Of a stretch of 6,049 nucleotides of DNA, positions 1-5,553 are shown one piece after another. Origin of the DNA: Phycisphaerae bacterium (lineage in GTDB: Bacteria > Planctomycetota > Phycisphaerae > WQYP01); the NCBI GenBank assembly GCA_013044065.1, contig JABEVA010000263.1, positions 1-6,049 on the forward strand. Reading direction: 5' to 3'. Both the position numbers and the translations under genes were made by a program. Each line of letters begins with the position of its first letter. The stretch's first letter is position 1. Below the pieces are notes generated by a model. The model searched no databases. It had not been told where the DNA came from and saw only the letters and a list, made by a program, of their open reading frames with translations.

Positions 1-14
1 GGCATGGCTGACAT
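1..14 (-). CDS. 5' end of an unidentified gene, cut by window start
   Basis: On the minus strand an ATG begins at position 14 and reads Met-Ser-Ala-Met before the window ends. An AGGAG ribosome binding site lies 6 bases upstream, which is nearly ideal spacing. The start lies 31 bases downstream of the NAD kinase stop on the same strand, so the two are probably co-transcribed. A second in-frame ATG at position 5 is an alternative start. Only four full codons are visible, so no product can be named. The call rests on the ribosome binding site and context only. Confidence 0.5.
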
Positions 15-20
15 GGATGG

Positions 21-25
21 CTCCT
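21..25 (-). promoter_or_regulatory. Ribosome binding site AGGAG for the truncated downstream gene
   Basis: The minus strand reads AGGAG here, followed by six bases (CCATCC) and then ATG. It is the main evidence that a new gene starts at position 14, because no protein homology can be read from the few codons visible. Confidence 0.55.
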
Positions 26-45
26 GCAAGATACGTCGGCGGCGG

Positions 46-993
46 TCAGGCTCCGGGGCTGGTGGCCCATTGGAGTTTATTGGCCAGCAATTGCCAGTGC
101 GATAAGGCCGGGTTTTCCACCAGCTTCAGCGATTGCTCCGCCCGCCGAATCAGAATGTAATGATCCAGTCGCAATGGCTCGAGCAACTGTCCGTCAAAGC
201 ACACCCGCGTGCCCTCGTTGACTCGGGCCGGCTCAATGCAAACCACCGCATCATCGGCAATAACCACGGGGCGAAACGAGAGCGAATGGGCGCAGATGGG
301 CGTGATGACCATGGCCGAAACATCCGGAGAAAGTAAAGGTCCATTCGCCGAGAGGTTGTAGCCGGTGGAACCGGATGGTGTGGAAACAATCAGGCCATCT
401 CCGCGAAAAGTGGTGGTGTCATGGCCGTCGATGCGCACTTTTATTTCAATCATGCGAAAAGGTGCCCCGGAATTGATCACAATGTCATTCAGGGCCGCAT
501 GCTCAAAAAGCGGAGCTTGGGATGTCGGCTGGGAATGGTTGGGGCTGTCGCCAAACGACTCATAAATTCCACCGCGGATCATCATACGGGTGGTCAGGGG
601 CATCCGATTATCAACAATAGCGGCAATATTTGATTTAAAATCATCCATGGAAAATGCCGCCAGATACCCGAGTTTGCCAAAGTTGATTCCCAGCACTGGG
701 GCACCCTGCCCCAGCAGTATGCGTGCGGTTTGTAAAATGGTGCCGTCCCCACCCAAGGTCACCACGACGTCCGGTCGGAAGTCCGCCAGGCTTTGGGCAC
801 CGGCCACCGCGAAAAATCGAGTTTGCGTATTGGGTACCTGGCGGGGAACCCAAGCCGCAAGTTCCTGCGCCGCACTGGCGGCATCGGGTTTATTCATATT
901 GGCGATCAGGGCCATACGCATGAGGGAAAGGATACCGTCAGGCAGGCGTTGCGGCCAGTATGCCTCTGTTACCACGCCGTTCCGGTTCACCAT
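46..993 (-). CDS. nadK: NAD kinase (ATP/polyphosphate-NAD kinase)
   Basis: Cytosolic enzyme that phosphorylates NAD to NADP and so sets the NADPH pool. All family landmarks are visible in order: GGDGT (residues 81-85, phosphate-donor/active-site loop), GINFGKLGYL (102-111), ALND (167-170, usually ALNE, so Glu is replaced by Asp), the long DGLIVSTPSGSTGYNLSANGP-type segment (199-219) that forms the NAD pocket, and ITPICAHSLSFRP (230-242). The length of 315 residues is slightly above the usual 270-305. The surplus comes from about 24 N-terminal residues and a Ser/Pro/Gln-rich stretch of roughly ten extra residues before ALND (about 145-163). The start at 993 is favoured by AAAGAGG seven bases upstream. 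Internal Met25 and Met27 (positions 921, 915) match the usual family start better but lack a visible ribosome binding site. Transcribed divergently from the TPR/YggX-like gene; a further gene probably follows in the same operon. Confidence 0.96.
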   Translation of the reverse strand: MVNRNGVVTEAYWPQRLPDGILSLMRMALIANMNKPDAASAAQELAAWVPRQVPNTQTRFFAVAGAQSLADFRPDVVVTLGGDGTILQTARILLGQGAPVLGINFGKLGYLAAFSMDDFKSNIAAIVDNRMPLTTRMMIRGGIYESFGDSPNHSQPTSQAPLFEHAALNDIVINSGAPFRMIEIKVRIDGHDTTTFRGDGLIVSTPSGSTGYNLSANGPLLSPDVSAMVITPICAHSLSFRPVVIADDAVVCIEPARVNEGTRVCFDGQLLEPLRLDHYILIRRAEQSLKLVENPALSHWQLLANKLQWATSPGA

Positions 994-1000
994 GGGCCTG

Positions 1001-1007
1001 CCTCTTT
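1001..1007 (-). promoter_or_regulatory. Ribosome binding site AAAGAGG for nadK
   Basis: The minus strand reads AAAGAGG, with the AGAGG core ending seven bases before the ATG at 993. It decides the longer NAD kinase start over the internal Met25/Met27. It overlaps the -35 element proposed for the divergent gene by two bases, so the two signals share sequence. Confidence 0.55.
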
Positions 1008-1034
1008 GGAACCCGGCGTTGTAGACGCTACAAT
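1006..1034 (+). promoter_or_regulatory. Sigma70-type promoter for the TPR/YggX-like gene
   Basis: TTGGAA (1006-1011, 4/6 to the -35 consensus), a spacer of exactly 17 bases, and TACAAT (1029-1034, 5/6 to the -10 consensus). Transcription would start near 1041 and give an untranslated leader of about 55 bases before the ATG at 1097, which has its own AGGGG ribosome binding site at 1086-1090. The promoter sits in the divergent intergenic region. This is a pattern match only and no transcript data are available. Confidence 0.55.
1019..1033. repeat. Perfect palindrome over the -10 box, operator candidate
   Basis: TTGTAG (1019-1024), ACG, CTACAA (1028-1033): a perfect 6-3-6 dyad. Its right arm covers five of the six bases of the proposed -10 element, and its left arm lies in the promoter spacer. 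This is where a dimeric repressor would block RNA polymerase. It could act on the plus-strand gene and possibly on nadK as well. I do not recognise it as the site of a specific regulator. It is also short enough to have arisen by chance. Confidence 0.4.
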
Positions 1035-1096
1035 AGGGCGTGCCCGCGGGGGGCGTTGGTGTCTATACGGTTAGTAAAATTTAGCAGGGGTATATA

Positions 1097-1702
1097 ATGC
1101 TGGACCAGCAACGGGTAGAACGTTTTAGAAGTATGATCTTGGCTGACCCGGAAAACGAGTTGGGTTATTTTTCACTCGGGCGAACCTATGTGGATGGCGC
1201 AGCCTTTAAAGAAGCGGTTCCAGTGTTGTTGCAGGCCATTAAGCTAAATCCCGATCTCTCGCAGGGCTATGTTCTCCTGGCTTTGGCGCAGCGCGGCGTG
1301 GGTGATACAGAAGGTGCCACAAATACCCTCACGCAGGGCTATAAAATTGCCCAGGAAAAGGGATATCTAATGCCTCGCAATCAAATGGCGGATATGCTCA
1401 AAGAGATGGGGGCCGACATACCCGCCGAAAAGGCCCCGCAACTGACCCCGGAACTCGCCGCCGCGGGTAATATCCAATGCCGTCGCTGCGGGCGTGTGAC
1501 GACCAAAATGGCGGAAAGACCGTTTAGCGGATCACTGGGTGAACAAATTTACCAGAGTGTTTGTCATGCATGTTTTCAATTATGGATCCGCCAGGGTACC
1601 AAGGTGATCAACGAATTGCGCCTGAACTTAACGGAGCCGGCCGCCCAGGAAATTTATGACCAGCACATGAAACAGTTTCTAGGCCTGGATGAGGCGCGGT
1701 GA
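1097..1702 (+). CDS. TPR-repeat protein with four-cysteine YggX-like Fe(II)-trafficking domain
   Basis: A 201-residue fusion. Residues about 22-89 form two TPR-like helical hairpins (ELGYFSLGRTY..., LSQGYVLLALAQ...). Residues about 126-197 align without gaps, by eye and from memory, with the E. coli iron-trafficking/oxidative-damage protein YggX: shared features are Ile-x-Cys at the start, G-x-LG-x-x-IY, a Trp, INE-x-x-LNL and a hydrophobic Phe-Leu end. C128 falls on the single conserved YggX cysteine. Three further cysteines (C131, C156, C159) replace other residues, giving two CxxC pairs that could hold zinc, iron or an Fe-S cluster. YggX is linked to iron handling and protection of Fe-S enzymes, and the role here is inferred from that. 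The TPR part suggests a protein partner. The ATG at 1097 has GCAGGGG six bases upstream. Divergent from nadK, and 63 bases upstream of greA on the same strand. Probably cytosolic: no signal peptide or membrane segment is seen. Confidence 0.82.
   Translation: MLDQQRVERFRSMILADPENELGYFSLGRTYVDGAAFKEAVPVLLQAIKLNPDLSQGYVLLALAQRGVGDTEGATNTLTQGYKIAQEKGYLMPRNQMADMLKEMGADIPAEKAPQLTPELAAAGNIQCRRCGRVTTKMAERPFSGSLGEQIYQSVCHACFQLWIRQGTKVINELRLNLTEPAAQEIYDQHMKQFLGLDEAR
1687..1701 (+). repeat. 15-bp direct repeat, copy 1 (GGATGAGGCGCGGTG)
   Basis: The sequence ends the TPR/YggX-like gene, coding Asp-Glu-Ala-Arg and reaching into the stop codon. An identical copy occurs at 5635-5649, also near the 3' end of a gene but one read from the other strand. 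There is no further extension of identity. Confidence 0.5.
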
Positions 1703-1703
1703 T

Positions 1704-1722
1704 GGCCCGTCGTTGACGGCCC
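1704..1722 (+). repeat. Small intergenic hairpin before greA
   Basis: The left arm GGCCCGTC and right arm GACGGCCC pair at seven of eight positions (one C-C mismatch) around a three-base loop GTT. It begins one base after the TPR/YggX-like stop codon. No run of T follows directly, so it is not a classical intrinsic terminator, although it could trim or stabilise the upstream mRNA. Its loop and right arm contain the -35 box proposed for greA. Confidence 0.35.
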
Positions 1723-1742
1723 GAAACCTGACCCAGGATAAT
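1713..1742 (+). promoter_or_regulatory. Sigma70-type promoter for greA
   Basis: TTGACG (1713-1718, 5/6) and GATAAT (1737-1742, 5/6) separated by 18 bases, the best promoter match in the window by eye. Transcription would start near 1749, leaving a leader of only about 17 bases that already contains the AAGAGGTGA ribosome binding site before the ATG at 1766. This suggests that greA and the genes behind it can be expressed independently of the upstream TPR/YggX-like gene. Confidence 0.6.
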
Positions 1743-1765
1743 TCGTTTTAAGCAAGAGGTGACCA

Positions 1766-2245
1766 ATGGAAATGCAACTGCTGACCAAAGAAGAAAAACA
1801 GAGACTTCAAGAACACCTGAAAACCATGATTGATACGCGCCCATCCATCGCCGCACGTATTGCCGAGGCCCGAGAGAAAGGGGATCTCAAGGAAAATGCC
1901 GATTATCACGCCGCACGCGAAGAGTTGGCCCTGCTGGAGGCCCGCATCAAAGATCTGGAACTGCGCTTGCGATTTGCTTCCGTGGTGGATCCCAACGATA
2001 TTCCGGCGGACATGGTATTCCTGGGCAGCACCGTCAAGGTCCGCGATATGAAAACCAAGGATACCGAACTGTTTCGGCTGGTGGGCGAAATCGGCAGAGG
2101 ATCGTTTGATGCGGATTCCGACGTGATGGAAGTTTCCGCCAAGAGTCCGTTGGGCGAAGCGCTCATGCGGGCCCGGGTTGGACAGACTGTGCGCGTCAAT
2201 GTGCCGCGCGGTGAAATTCGCTATGAGATTCTTGCAGTCAGTTAG
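1766..2245 (+). CDS. greA: Transcription elongation factor GreA
   Basis: Binds in the secondary channel of RNA polymerase and stimulates cleavage of backtracked RNA, rescuing arrested complexes. Its 159 residues match the normal family length (E. coli 158). Residues 1 to about 75 form the antiparallel coiled coil. Its tip carries the hallmark GDLKENADYHAAREE (39-53), with the acidic pair D40 and E43 that helps coordinate the catalytic Mg2+. Residues about 80-158 form the FKBP-like domain that contacts polymerase, including the typical S-P-L-G (127-130) and a closing VPRGEIRYEIL-like strand. The start is secured by AAGAGGTGA just upstream of the ATG. First gene of a likely transcription unit with the TonB-like, phosphoesterase and dehydrogenase-like genes. 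Catalytic residues are complete, so it should be GreA proper rather than a GreA-like inhibitor. Confidence 0.97.
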   Translation: MEMQLLTKEEKQRLQEHLKTMIDTRPSIAARIAEAREKGDLKENADYHAAREELALLEARIKDLELRLRFASVVDPNDIPADMVFLGSTVKVRDMKTKDTELFRLVGEIGRGSFDADSDVMEVSAKSPLGEALMRARVGQTVRVNVPRGEIRYEILAVS

Positions 2246-2254
2246 CGTTCCCAC

Positions 2255-2274
2255 ACCGTCGCGGAAACGGCGGT
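2255..2274 (+). repeat. Weak hairpin between greA and the TonB-like gene
   Basis: ACCGTC and GGCGGT pair around an eight-base loop (one T-G wobble), followed by TTTGGGG. It lies ten bases after the greA stop. The stem is short and the T run is only three bases, so at most it would attenuate read-through into the next gene. The remaining intergenic sequence shows no convincing promoter. Confidence 0.25.
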
Positions 2275-2309
2275 TTGGGGAAGGGCGGAGCAACGGGCAG
2301 GGCTTGCAG

Positions 2310-3449
2310 ATGGATACACTTGATAACATACGGTTGTCCGAATCTCAAGCGACGGTTCTGGATGCGCCGGTGTCGGCAGCCGACGCTGCCGACATCAATG
2401 AAGACACGTTCATCGGAGAGGATGCGGATAGGGCGGAAATTAATTCCGCCGACTTGGTGGATCACGATCTGGAAGAACACGTTCTGGCAAAGTGGCCGGA
2501 TGCCTTAGGGCTGCCGCCGGAGAGGTTTGACGATCTTGCCGCAACCAGCGCTGGTCAGCGCATTGTGGTAATTCACCGACGCGATGGCGTGGCCTACTCC
2601 ACGCTTTTTTCGATTCTTGCCGCCCTGATGTTTGATGGCCTCCTTTTGGCAGGACTCTACTTCTTAAACCACCTGCAATGGGCTCAGCCGGTGCCGGCAA
2701 CACGAGCCATCGGCGTCACCGACCATCACGACAGCACGGCCATTGGAGGCATGGTACTCTCCAGCCTCCACCGCCGAACGCCGCCAACGGACCCGCTGAA
2801 AAACTGGCGGATGTCGGCCCTGCCACCCCCGCAGTTGTTTTCTCTCACCGGCCGCTCCCGGCAATCGTCTGGCTCTCTGTTGACGGGTACGCTGGATATT
2901 CCTCAAAAGCATCTGGTGATCGGTGTGCCCCAAGGAACCAATACCTGGGTCCAGCCGCGACTCCCCAAGATGCCGCACATGCTTCCCCGCCCCAAGCAGC
3001 ATCGCGCCACCGACGTCCCCCATGTCGCAGTCCATCCGAGATCGCGCGGTCCGCGCAGCCGCGGGCCGCTTCACCCGGGTGCCCAAGATGATGGCGTAAC
3101 GTTTAATTTCATGAAAAATCCCGCCAAATTTCCCGGAGCGGGAGGCTCCGGCAGGGGACGCGGCGGTTGGTCCGCGGATAGACAAGCCACACCAAAGCAA
3201 GATCCGCTGCCGCAATTGCCGTTAAAATACATCCTCGCCGGCACCAAGGTGCAAATTGTGGTCCGGGTTTTGGTGCTGCCGAATGGCCGAGTCAGCCACG
3301 TAACCATTGTAAAATCCTCGGGTCATCCCACCATCGACCATCTATTCATTGGAGCGATTCTAAATCATTGGAAGTTTGTGCCGGCGCGCAAGGACAATAT
3401 GCCCATCCGTAGCTACTGGCAGGAGAGCATTAACGTCAGTGCCGACTAA
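2310..3449 (+). CDS. TonB-family C-terminal domain membrane protein
   Basis: A 379-residue protein with four visible parts. Residues 1-65 are acidic (many Asp/Glu) and presumably cytoplasmic. One transmembrane helix spans about 97-121. A long Pro/Arg/Gly/His-rich linker (about 125-305, including SRGPRSRGP) would cross the periplasm. Residues about 308-379 form a TonB-type C-terminal domain: VQIVVRVLVLPNGRVSHVTI, then the typical SSGHPTID and a W-K-F-V-P-A end. TonB proteins pass proton-motive energy from ExbB/ExbD to outer-membrane receptors. No ExbB or ExbD is in the window, and the membrane helix is about 95 residues in rather than at the N terminus, so partner and cargo are unknown. The ATG at 2310 has CAGGG seven bases upstream. 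The same frame stays open back to 2178 inside greA, but those starts overlap greA and lack a ribosome binding site. Overlaps the next gene, so probably co-translated. Confidence 0.8.
   Translation: MDTLDNIRLSESQATVLDAPVSAADAADINEDTFIGEDADRAEINSADLVDHDLEEHVLAKWPDALGLPPERFDDLAATSAGQRIVVIHRRDGVAYSTLFSILAALMFDGLLLAGLYFLNHLQWAQPVPATRAIGVTDHHDSTAIGGMVLSSLHRRTPPTDPLKNWRMSALPPPQLFSLTGRSRQSSGSLLTGTLDIPQKHLVIGVPQGTNTWVQPRLPKMPHMLPRPKQHRATDVPHVAVHPRSRGPRSRGPLHPGAQDDGVTFNFMKNPAKFPGAGGSGRGRGGWSADRQATPKQDPLPQLPLKYILAGTKVQIVVRVLVLPNGRVSHVTIVKSSGHPTIDHLFIGAILNHWKFVPARKDNMPIRSYWQESINVSAD
2371..2394 (+). repeat. Perfect 10-bp stem, 4-base loop, inside the TonB-like gene
   Basis: TGTCGGCAGC, loop CGAC, GCTGCCGACA: ten perfect, GC-rich pairs, extendable by a G-T and a G-C pair. 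It lies about 60 bases after the start codon and encodes Ser-Ala-Ala-Asp-Ala-Ala-Asp. The same bases contain a tandem coding repeat (Ala-Ala-Asp twice), so the dyad could be a by-product of codon choice. No T run follows, so it is not a terminator. Confidence 0.6.
3133..3151 (+). repeat. Perfect 7-bp inverted repeat in the linker of the TonB-like gene
   Basis: CCGGAGC, loop GGGAG, GCTCCGG. All seven pairs match, six of the seven being G-C. It codes for part of the Gly-rich linker (PGAGGSG) just before the TonB domain. Short GC-rich coding for Pro and Gly readily generates such dyads, so a function is uncertain. Confidence 0.45.
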
Positions 3450-4467
3450 GTGGCCGGACCGTGTTGAAGTGATTGGTGGGTCTCTGCGAAAATCCATTCC
3501 TCAATTTGATGTCGCCAAAAAGCTCTCCGGACGACCGATCGAGCGCGTGATGTTGCACCGCGGGCTGGCGGGCAAAGCCCTGCGGCAAATGGGGCGGTTA
3601 ACACTCACGGCCATGATCTGGCCGCGGTTTGTGGCTCCATTTCGCTGCCAGGTGGTCCGTTACCAGATGCCCATCCAAAGATTGCCGGCCGCATTTGAAA
3701 ACTACCGCATCGCCCACCTTAGCGATCTGCACACCGGAACCACACGCCAGCGGTTTCTGCGGCGATTGGCGGAAAAAGTCTCCGCGGAAAAACCGGATCT
3801 GATAGTGGTCACCGGTGACTGGATTGATTATCACCCCAAGTCCCTGGATAAACTGGCCGAGCTTTTGCCCCTGCTGCGGGCCACCGATGGTGTGATCGGT
3901 ATTTTGGGGAATCACGATTACCATGAGTATTCTTGGCGGCACGTAGGTGCCAGATCCGCCCACCGCAGCATTCATAAACGGTTGCGGCAAATGTTACAAC
4001 AGCACGGCGTACGCCTTTTGGTGGATGAGGCTCGATCGGTGGAGCGGTCCGGCGAGCTTCTCTGGTTCGTGGGCCTCGATGAGATGTGGGTGGGTCAATC
4101 GAATCCCGAGCGGGCCTTTGCCGCCGTACCACGGGGGGCACCTTGCATCTGCCTGCAGCACAATCCGGATGGTTATCCCCGGCTTAAAAGTTATCCCTGG
4201 CAATGGATGCTCTGCGGACATTCCCACGGTGGACAAGTGGTGTTGCCCATGATCGGGCCACTCTTTTTGCCTATGGAGAACCGCCAGTGGATTCAAGGGC
4301 TGTTTTGCTTTCCAGAGGATGGGCCTGTTGAAAAACGCATGTTTGTGAACCGGGGAGTGGGCTATAGCACGCCGCTACGCATGCTGGCCGCGCCCGAGAT
4401 CGCATTTTTCACGCTGCGCCAAATACCCAGCACCGATACGGCTGTCCATCCGGCATCGCCGTGCTAA
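3439..4467 (+). CDS. YkuE/YaeI-like metallophosphoesterase
   Basis: Calcineurin-like phosphoesterase with a dinuclear metal centre. With the GTG start at 3439 (342 residues) every metal-site motif is present: DLH (96-98), GDWID (126-130), GNHD (157-160), QHNPD (240-244) and GHSHGG (260-265). The C-terminal part (NRGVGYSTPLRMLAAPEI, 304-321) is typical of the YkuE/YaeI branch, whose members act on phospholipid or lipid A-type phosphodiesters at the membrane; the substrate here is not known. No clear membrane helix is seen, only a mildly hydrophobic stretch around 54-68. The start is uncertain. GTG 3439 overlaps the TonB-like gene by 11 bases and has AGGAG 13 bases upstream, which is rather far. 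GTG 3469 and ATG 3550 (305 residues, keeps all motifs) are alternatives. An ATG at 3376 would overlap by 74 bases and is unlikely. The following gene starts nine bases after the stop. Confidence 0.88.
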   Translation: MPTKWPDRVEVIGGSLRKSIPQFDVAKKLSGRPIERVMLHRGLAGKALRQMGRLTLTAMIWPRFVAPFRCQVVRYQMPIQRLPAAFENYRIAHLSDLHTGTTRQRFLRRLAEKVSAEKPDLIVVTGDWIDYHPKSLDKLAELLPLLRATDGVIGILGNHDYHEYSWRHVGARSAHRSIHKRLRQMLQQHGVRLLVDEARSVERSGELLWFVGLDEMWVGQSNPERAFAAVPRGAPCICLQHNPDGYPRLKSYPWQWMLCGHSHGGQVVLPMIGPLFLPMENRQWIQGLFCFPEDGPVEKRMFVNRGVGYSTPLRMLAAPEIAFFTLRQIPSTDTAVHPASPC

Positions 4468-4476
4468 AATGAGAAT

Positions 4477-5553
4477 GTGTTGAAGAAAACCAAAACATCC
4501 TGGCTAGCCGCACTCAAGCTTATTGAATCCCGAGCCGAGCGCGTCGATGTCGCCGCCGCCTGGCCGGCCGACAATATGGCAGATCTGAAACGTTGCGGGG
4601 CTTTGACTTGGGCCATTCCCCGCCCCTTTGGCGGTACCGGCATGGATGCGGTGCTGTTGCACCGGCGGTATGAAGAGTTGGCCCGGCGCTGTCTGACCAC
4701 AGCTTTAATTTTAACCCAGCGTGATTCTGCCGTGGGCTTTTTGCTGTCCGCCGCGGAAGCTCCCGCTTCGACACCACTGTTGCGGTCCATGGCCCGGGGA
4801 ACGGTATTTGCCACCATTGGCATCGCCCAATTGACCACCTCCGGCCGACATCTGCCCCCGGCGGTGGTAGCCCACCGTACTTCCGACGGCTTTCGTGTTT
4901 CCGGTCGAATACCCTGGGTAACCGGGGCCGCGCAGGCCCAGCGGATTATCGTGGGAGCGGCCACCAGCGATGGCCGGCAAATACTCTTTGCTCTGCTCGC
5001 CCGCCAACCCCGCGTGGTGGTGGAAATCCGTAAGGATATGGTGGCCCTCAACGCGTCATGCACCGGAGCGGTGCAACTGCGACACGTATTTGTGCCCGAT
5101 GCCGACGTGCTCGTGCCGCCCTGCAACAATGCCCTGGAACTCCGCAGCCGACATCGCTCCTTCGGTTTAAGTACGTGTGTATTGCCGCTGGGGGTGGCGG
5201 CCGGAGCGCTGAGCATGGCCGAAGATCTGGTAAAAACCAGGTTTCACACCTGTCGCGGCGCCATCACCACTTTACGCCGTGAATATAACCATTTGGCCGC
5301 ACAGGTGTACAAAGTGGGAGCCAATGCGCGGCTGCTGCAACAGCCGGGGATTGGAGCACAATTAAGGGCCGCCGGCAATGACTTGGCGGCGCGCAGTTCG
5401 CTGGCCGCCTTGGAACTCTCCAAGGGCCATGGATTTATGTGTGCCAGCCCGGCGCAGCGGCGGGCCAGGGAAGCCCTGTTTTTTTTCGTCTGGTCCAGCC
5501 CGACAGCGGTCATTGAGCAAACGCTGACCTTACTGGCAGGGCGTGGAAGGTAG
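4477..5553 (+). CDS. Divergent acyl-CoA dehydrogenase-fold protein
   Basis: A 358-residue protein, a little shorter than the usual 380 or more. The N-terminal helical domain shows AIPRPFGGTGMD (46-57) and YEELARRC (65-72), matching the family's 'PE-x-x-GG-x-G' and 'EEL' segments. The middle beta domain is seen at about 115-212 (GFRVSGRIPWVTGAAQAQRI, then HVFVPDADVL at 203-212). A helical C-terminal domain follows (about 225-358). Family members bind FAD and either oxidise acyl-CoAs or serve as flavin-dependent hydroxylases. The usual TEP-x-GSD signature is replaced by AQLTTSG (117-123), and the C-terminal region where the catalytic Glu normally occurs reads VWSSPTAVIEQ without an obvious equivalent. 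True dehydrogenase activity is therefore doubtful. The start is a GTG nine bases after the phosphoesterase stop with no good ribosome binding site. A TTG at 4480, with GAG six bases upstream, is an alternative. Probably translationally coupled to the upstream gene. Confidence 0.75.
   Translation: MLKKTKTSWLAALKLIESRAERVDVAAAWPADNMADLKRCGALTWAIPRPFGGTGMDAVLLHRRYEELARRCLTTALILTQRDSAVGFLLSAAEAPASTPLLRSMARGTVFATIGIAQLTTSGRHLPPAVVAHRTSDGFRVSGRIPWVTGAAQAQRIIVGAATSDGRQILFALLARQPRVVVEIRKDMVALNASCTGAVQLRHVFVPDADVLVPPCNNALELRSRHRSFGLSTCVLPLGVAAGALSMAEDLVKTRFHTCRGAITTLRREYNHLAAQVYKVGANARLLQQPGIGAQLRAAGNDLAARSSLAALELSKGHGFMCASPAQRRAREALFFFVWSSPTAVIEQTLTLLAGRGR
5466..5486 (+). terminator. Terminator-like hairpin plus T8 inside the dehydrogenase-like gene
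   Basis: CAGGG (5466-5470), loop AAG, CCCTG (5474-5478), immediately followed by eight T. The order stem, tight loop, T run is that of an intrinsic terminator, but the stem has only five pairs and lies about 65 bases before the stop codon, so termination here would remove the last ~24 codons. The T run encodes Leu-Phe-Phe-Phe and is also a slippage-prone tract. No better terminator is visible in the 44 bases between this gene and the convergent EAL gene. Confidence 0.35.

Noticed and set aside
590..1024. Plus-strand open frame of 144 codons antisense to nadK
   Set aside because: It lies almost wholly opposite a gene with complete NAD kinase motifs, and its translation is low-complexity with no recognisable domain, so it is a shadow of the real gene.
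1036..1053. GC-rich small dyads (GGGC-GT-GCCC and CCCGCGGG) in the leader of the TPR/YggX-like gene
   Set aside because: The loop of the first is too short to form a hairpin, and the second is a simple GC run. No riboswitch-like fold is recognisable in the 55-base leader.
1748..2329. Minus-strand open frame of 193 codons covering greA
   Set aside because: Antisense to a textbook GreA. It has no recognisable motif and spans the greA promoter and stop region.
2664..3215. Minus-strand open frame of 183 codons within the TonB-like gene
   Set aside because: Arg/Gly-rich antisense translation without motifs. The plus frame carries a membrane helix and a TonB domain in the right order.
3558..3585. 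Hairpin CCGCGGGCT / AGCCCTGCGG with one bulge near the 5' part of the phosphoesterase gene
   Set aside because: A nine-base loop, a bulge and a GC-rich coding context make chance pairing likely. It has no T run and no position relative to a start that would decide function.
4469..4483. Four-codon open frame ATG...TGA between the phosphoesterase and the dehydrogenase-like gene
   Set aside because: It overlaps the next start and has no ribosome binding site. Nothing suggests a leader peptide.
4464..5216. Minus-strand open frame of 250 codons antisense to the dehydrogenase-like gene
   Set aside because: Ser/Arg/Ala-rich shadow translation without domain features. The plus-strand frame has readable fold motifs and operon-like spacing.
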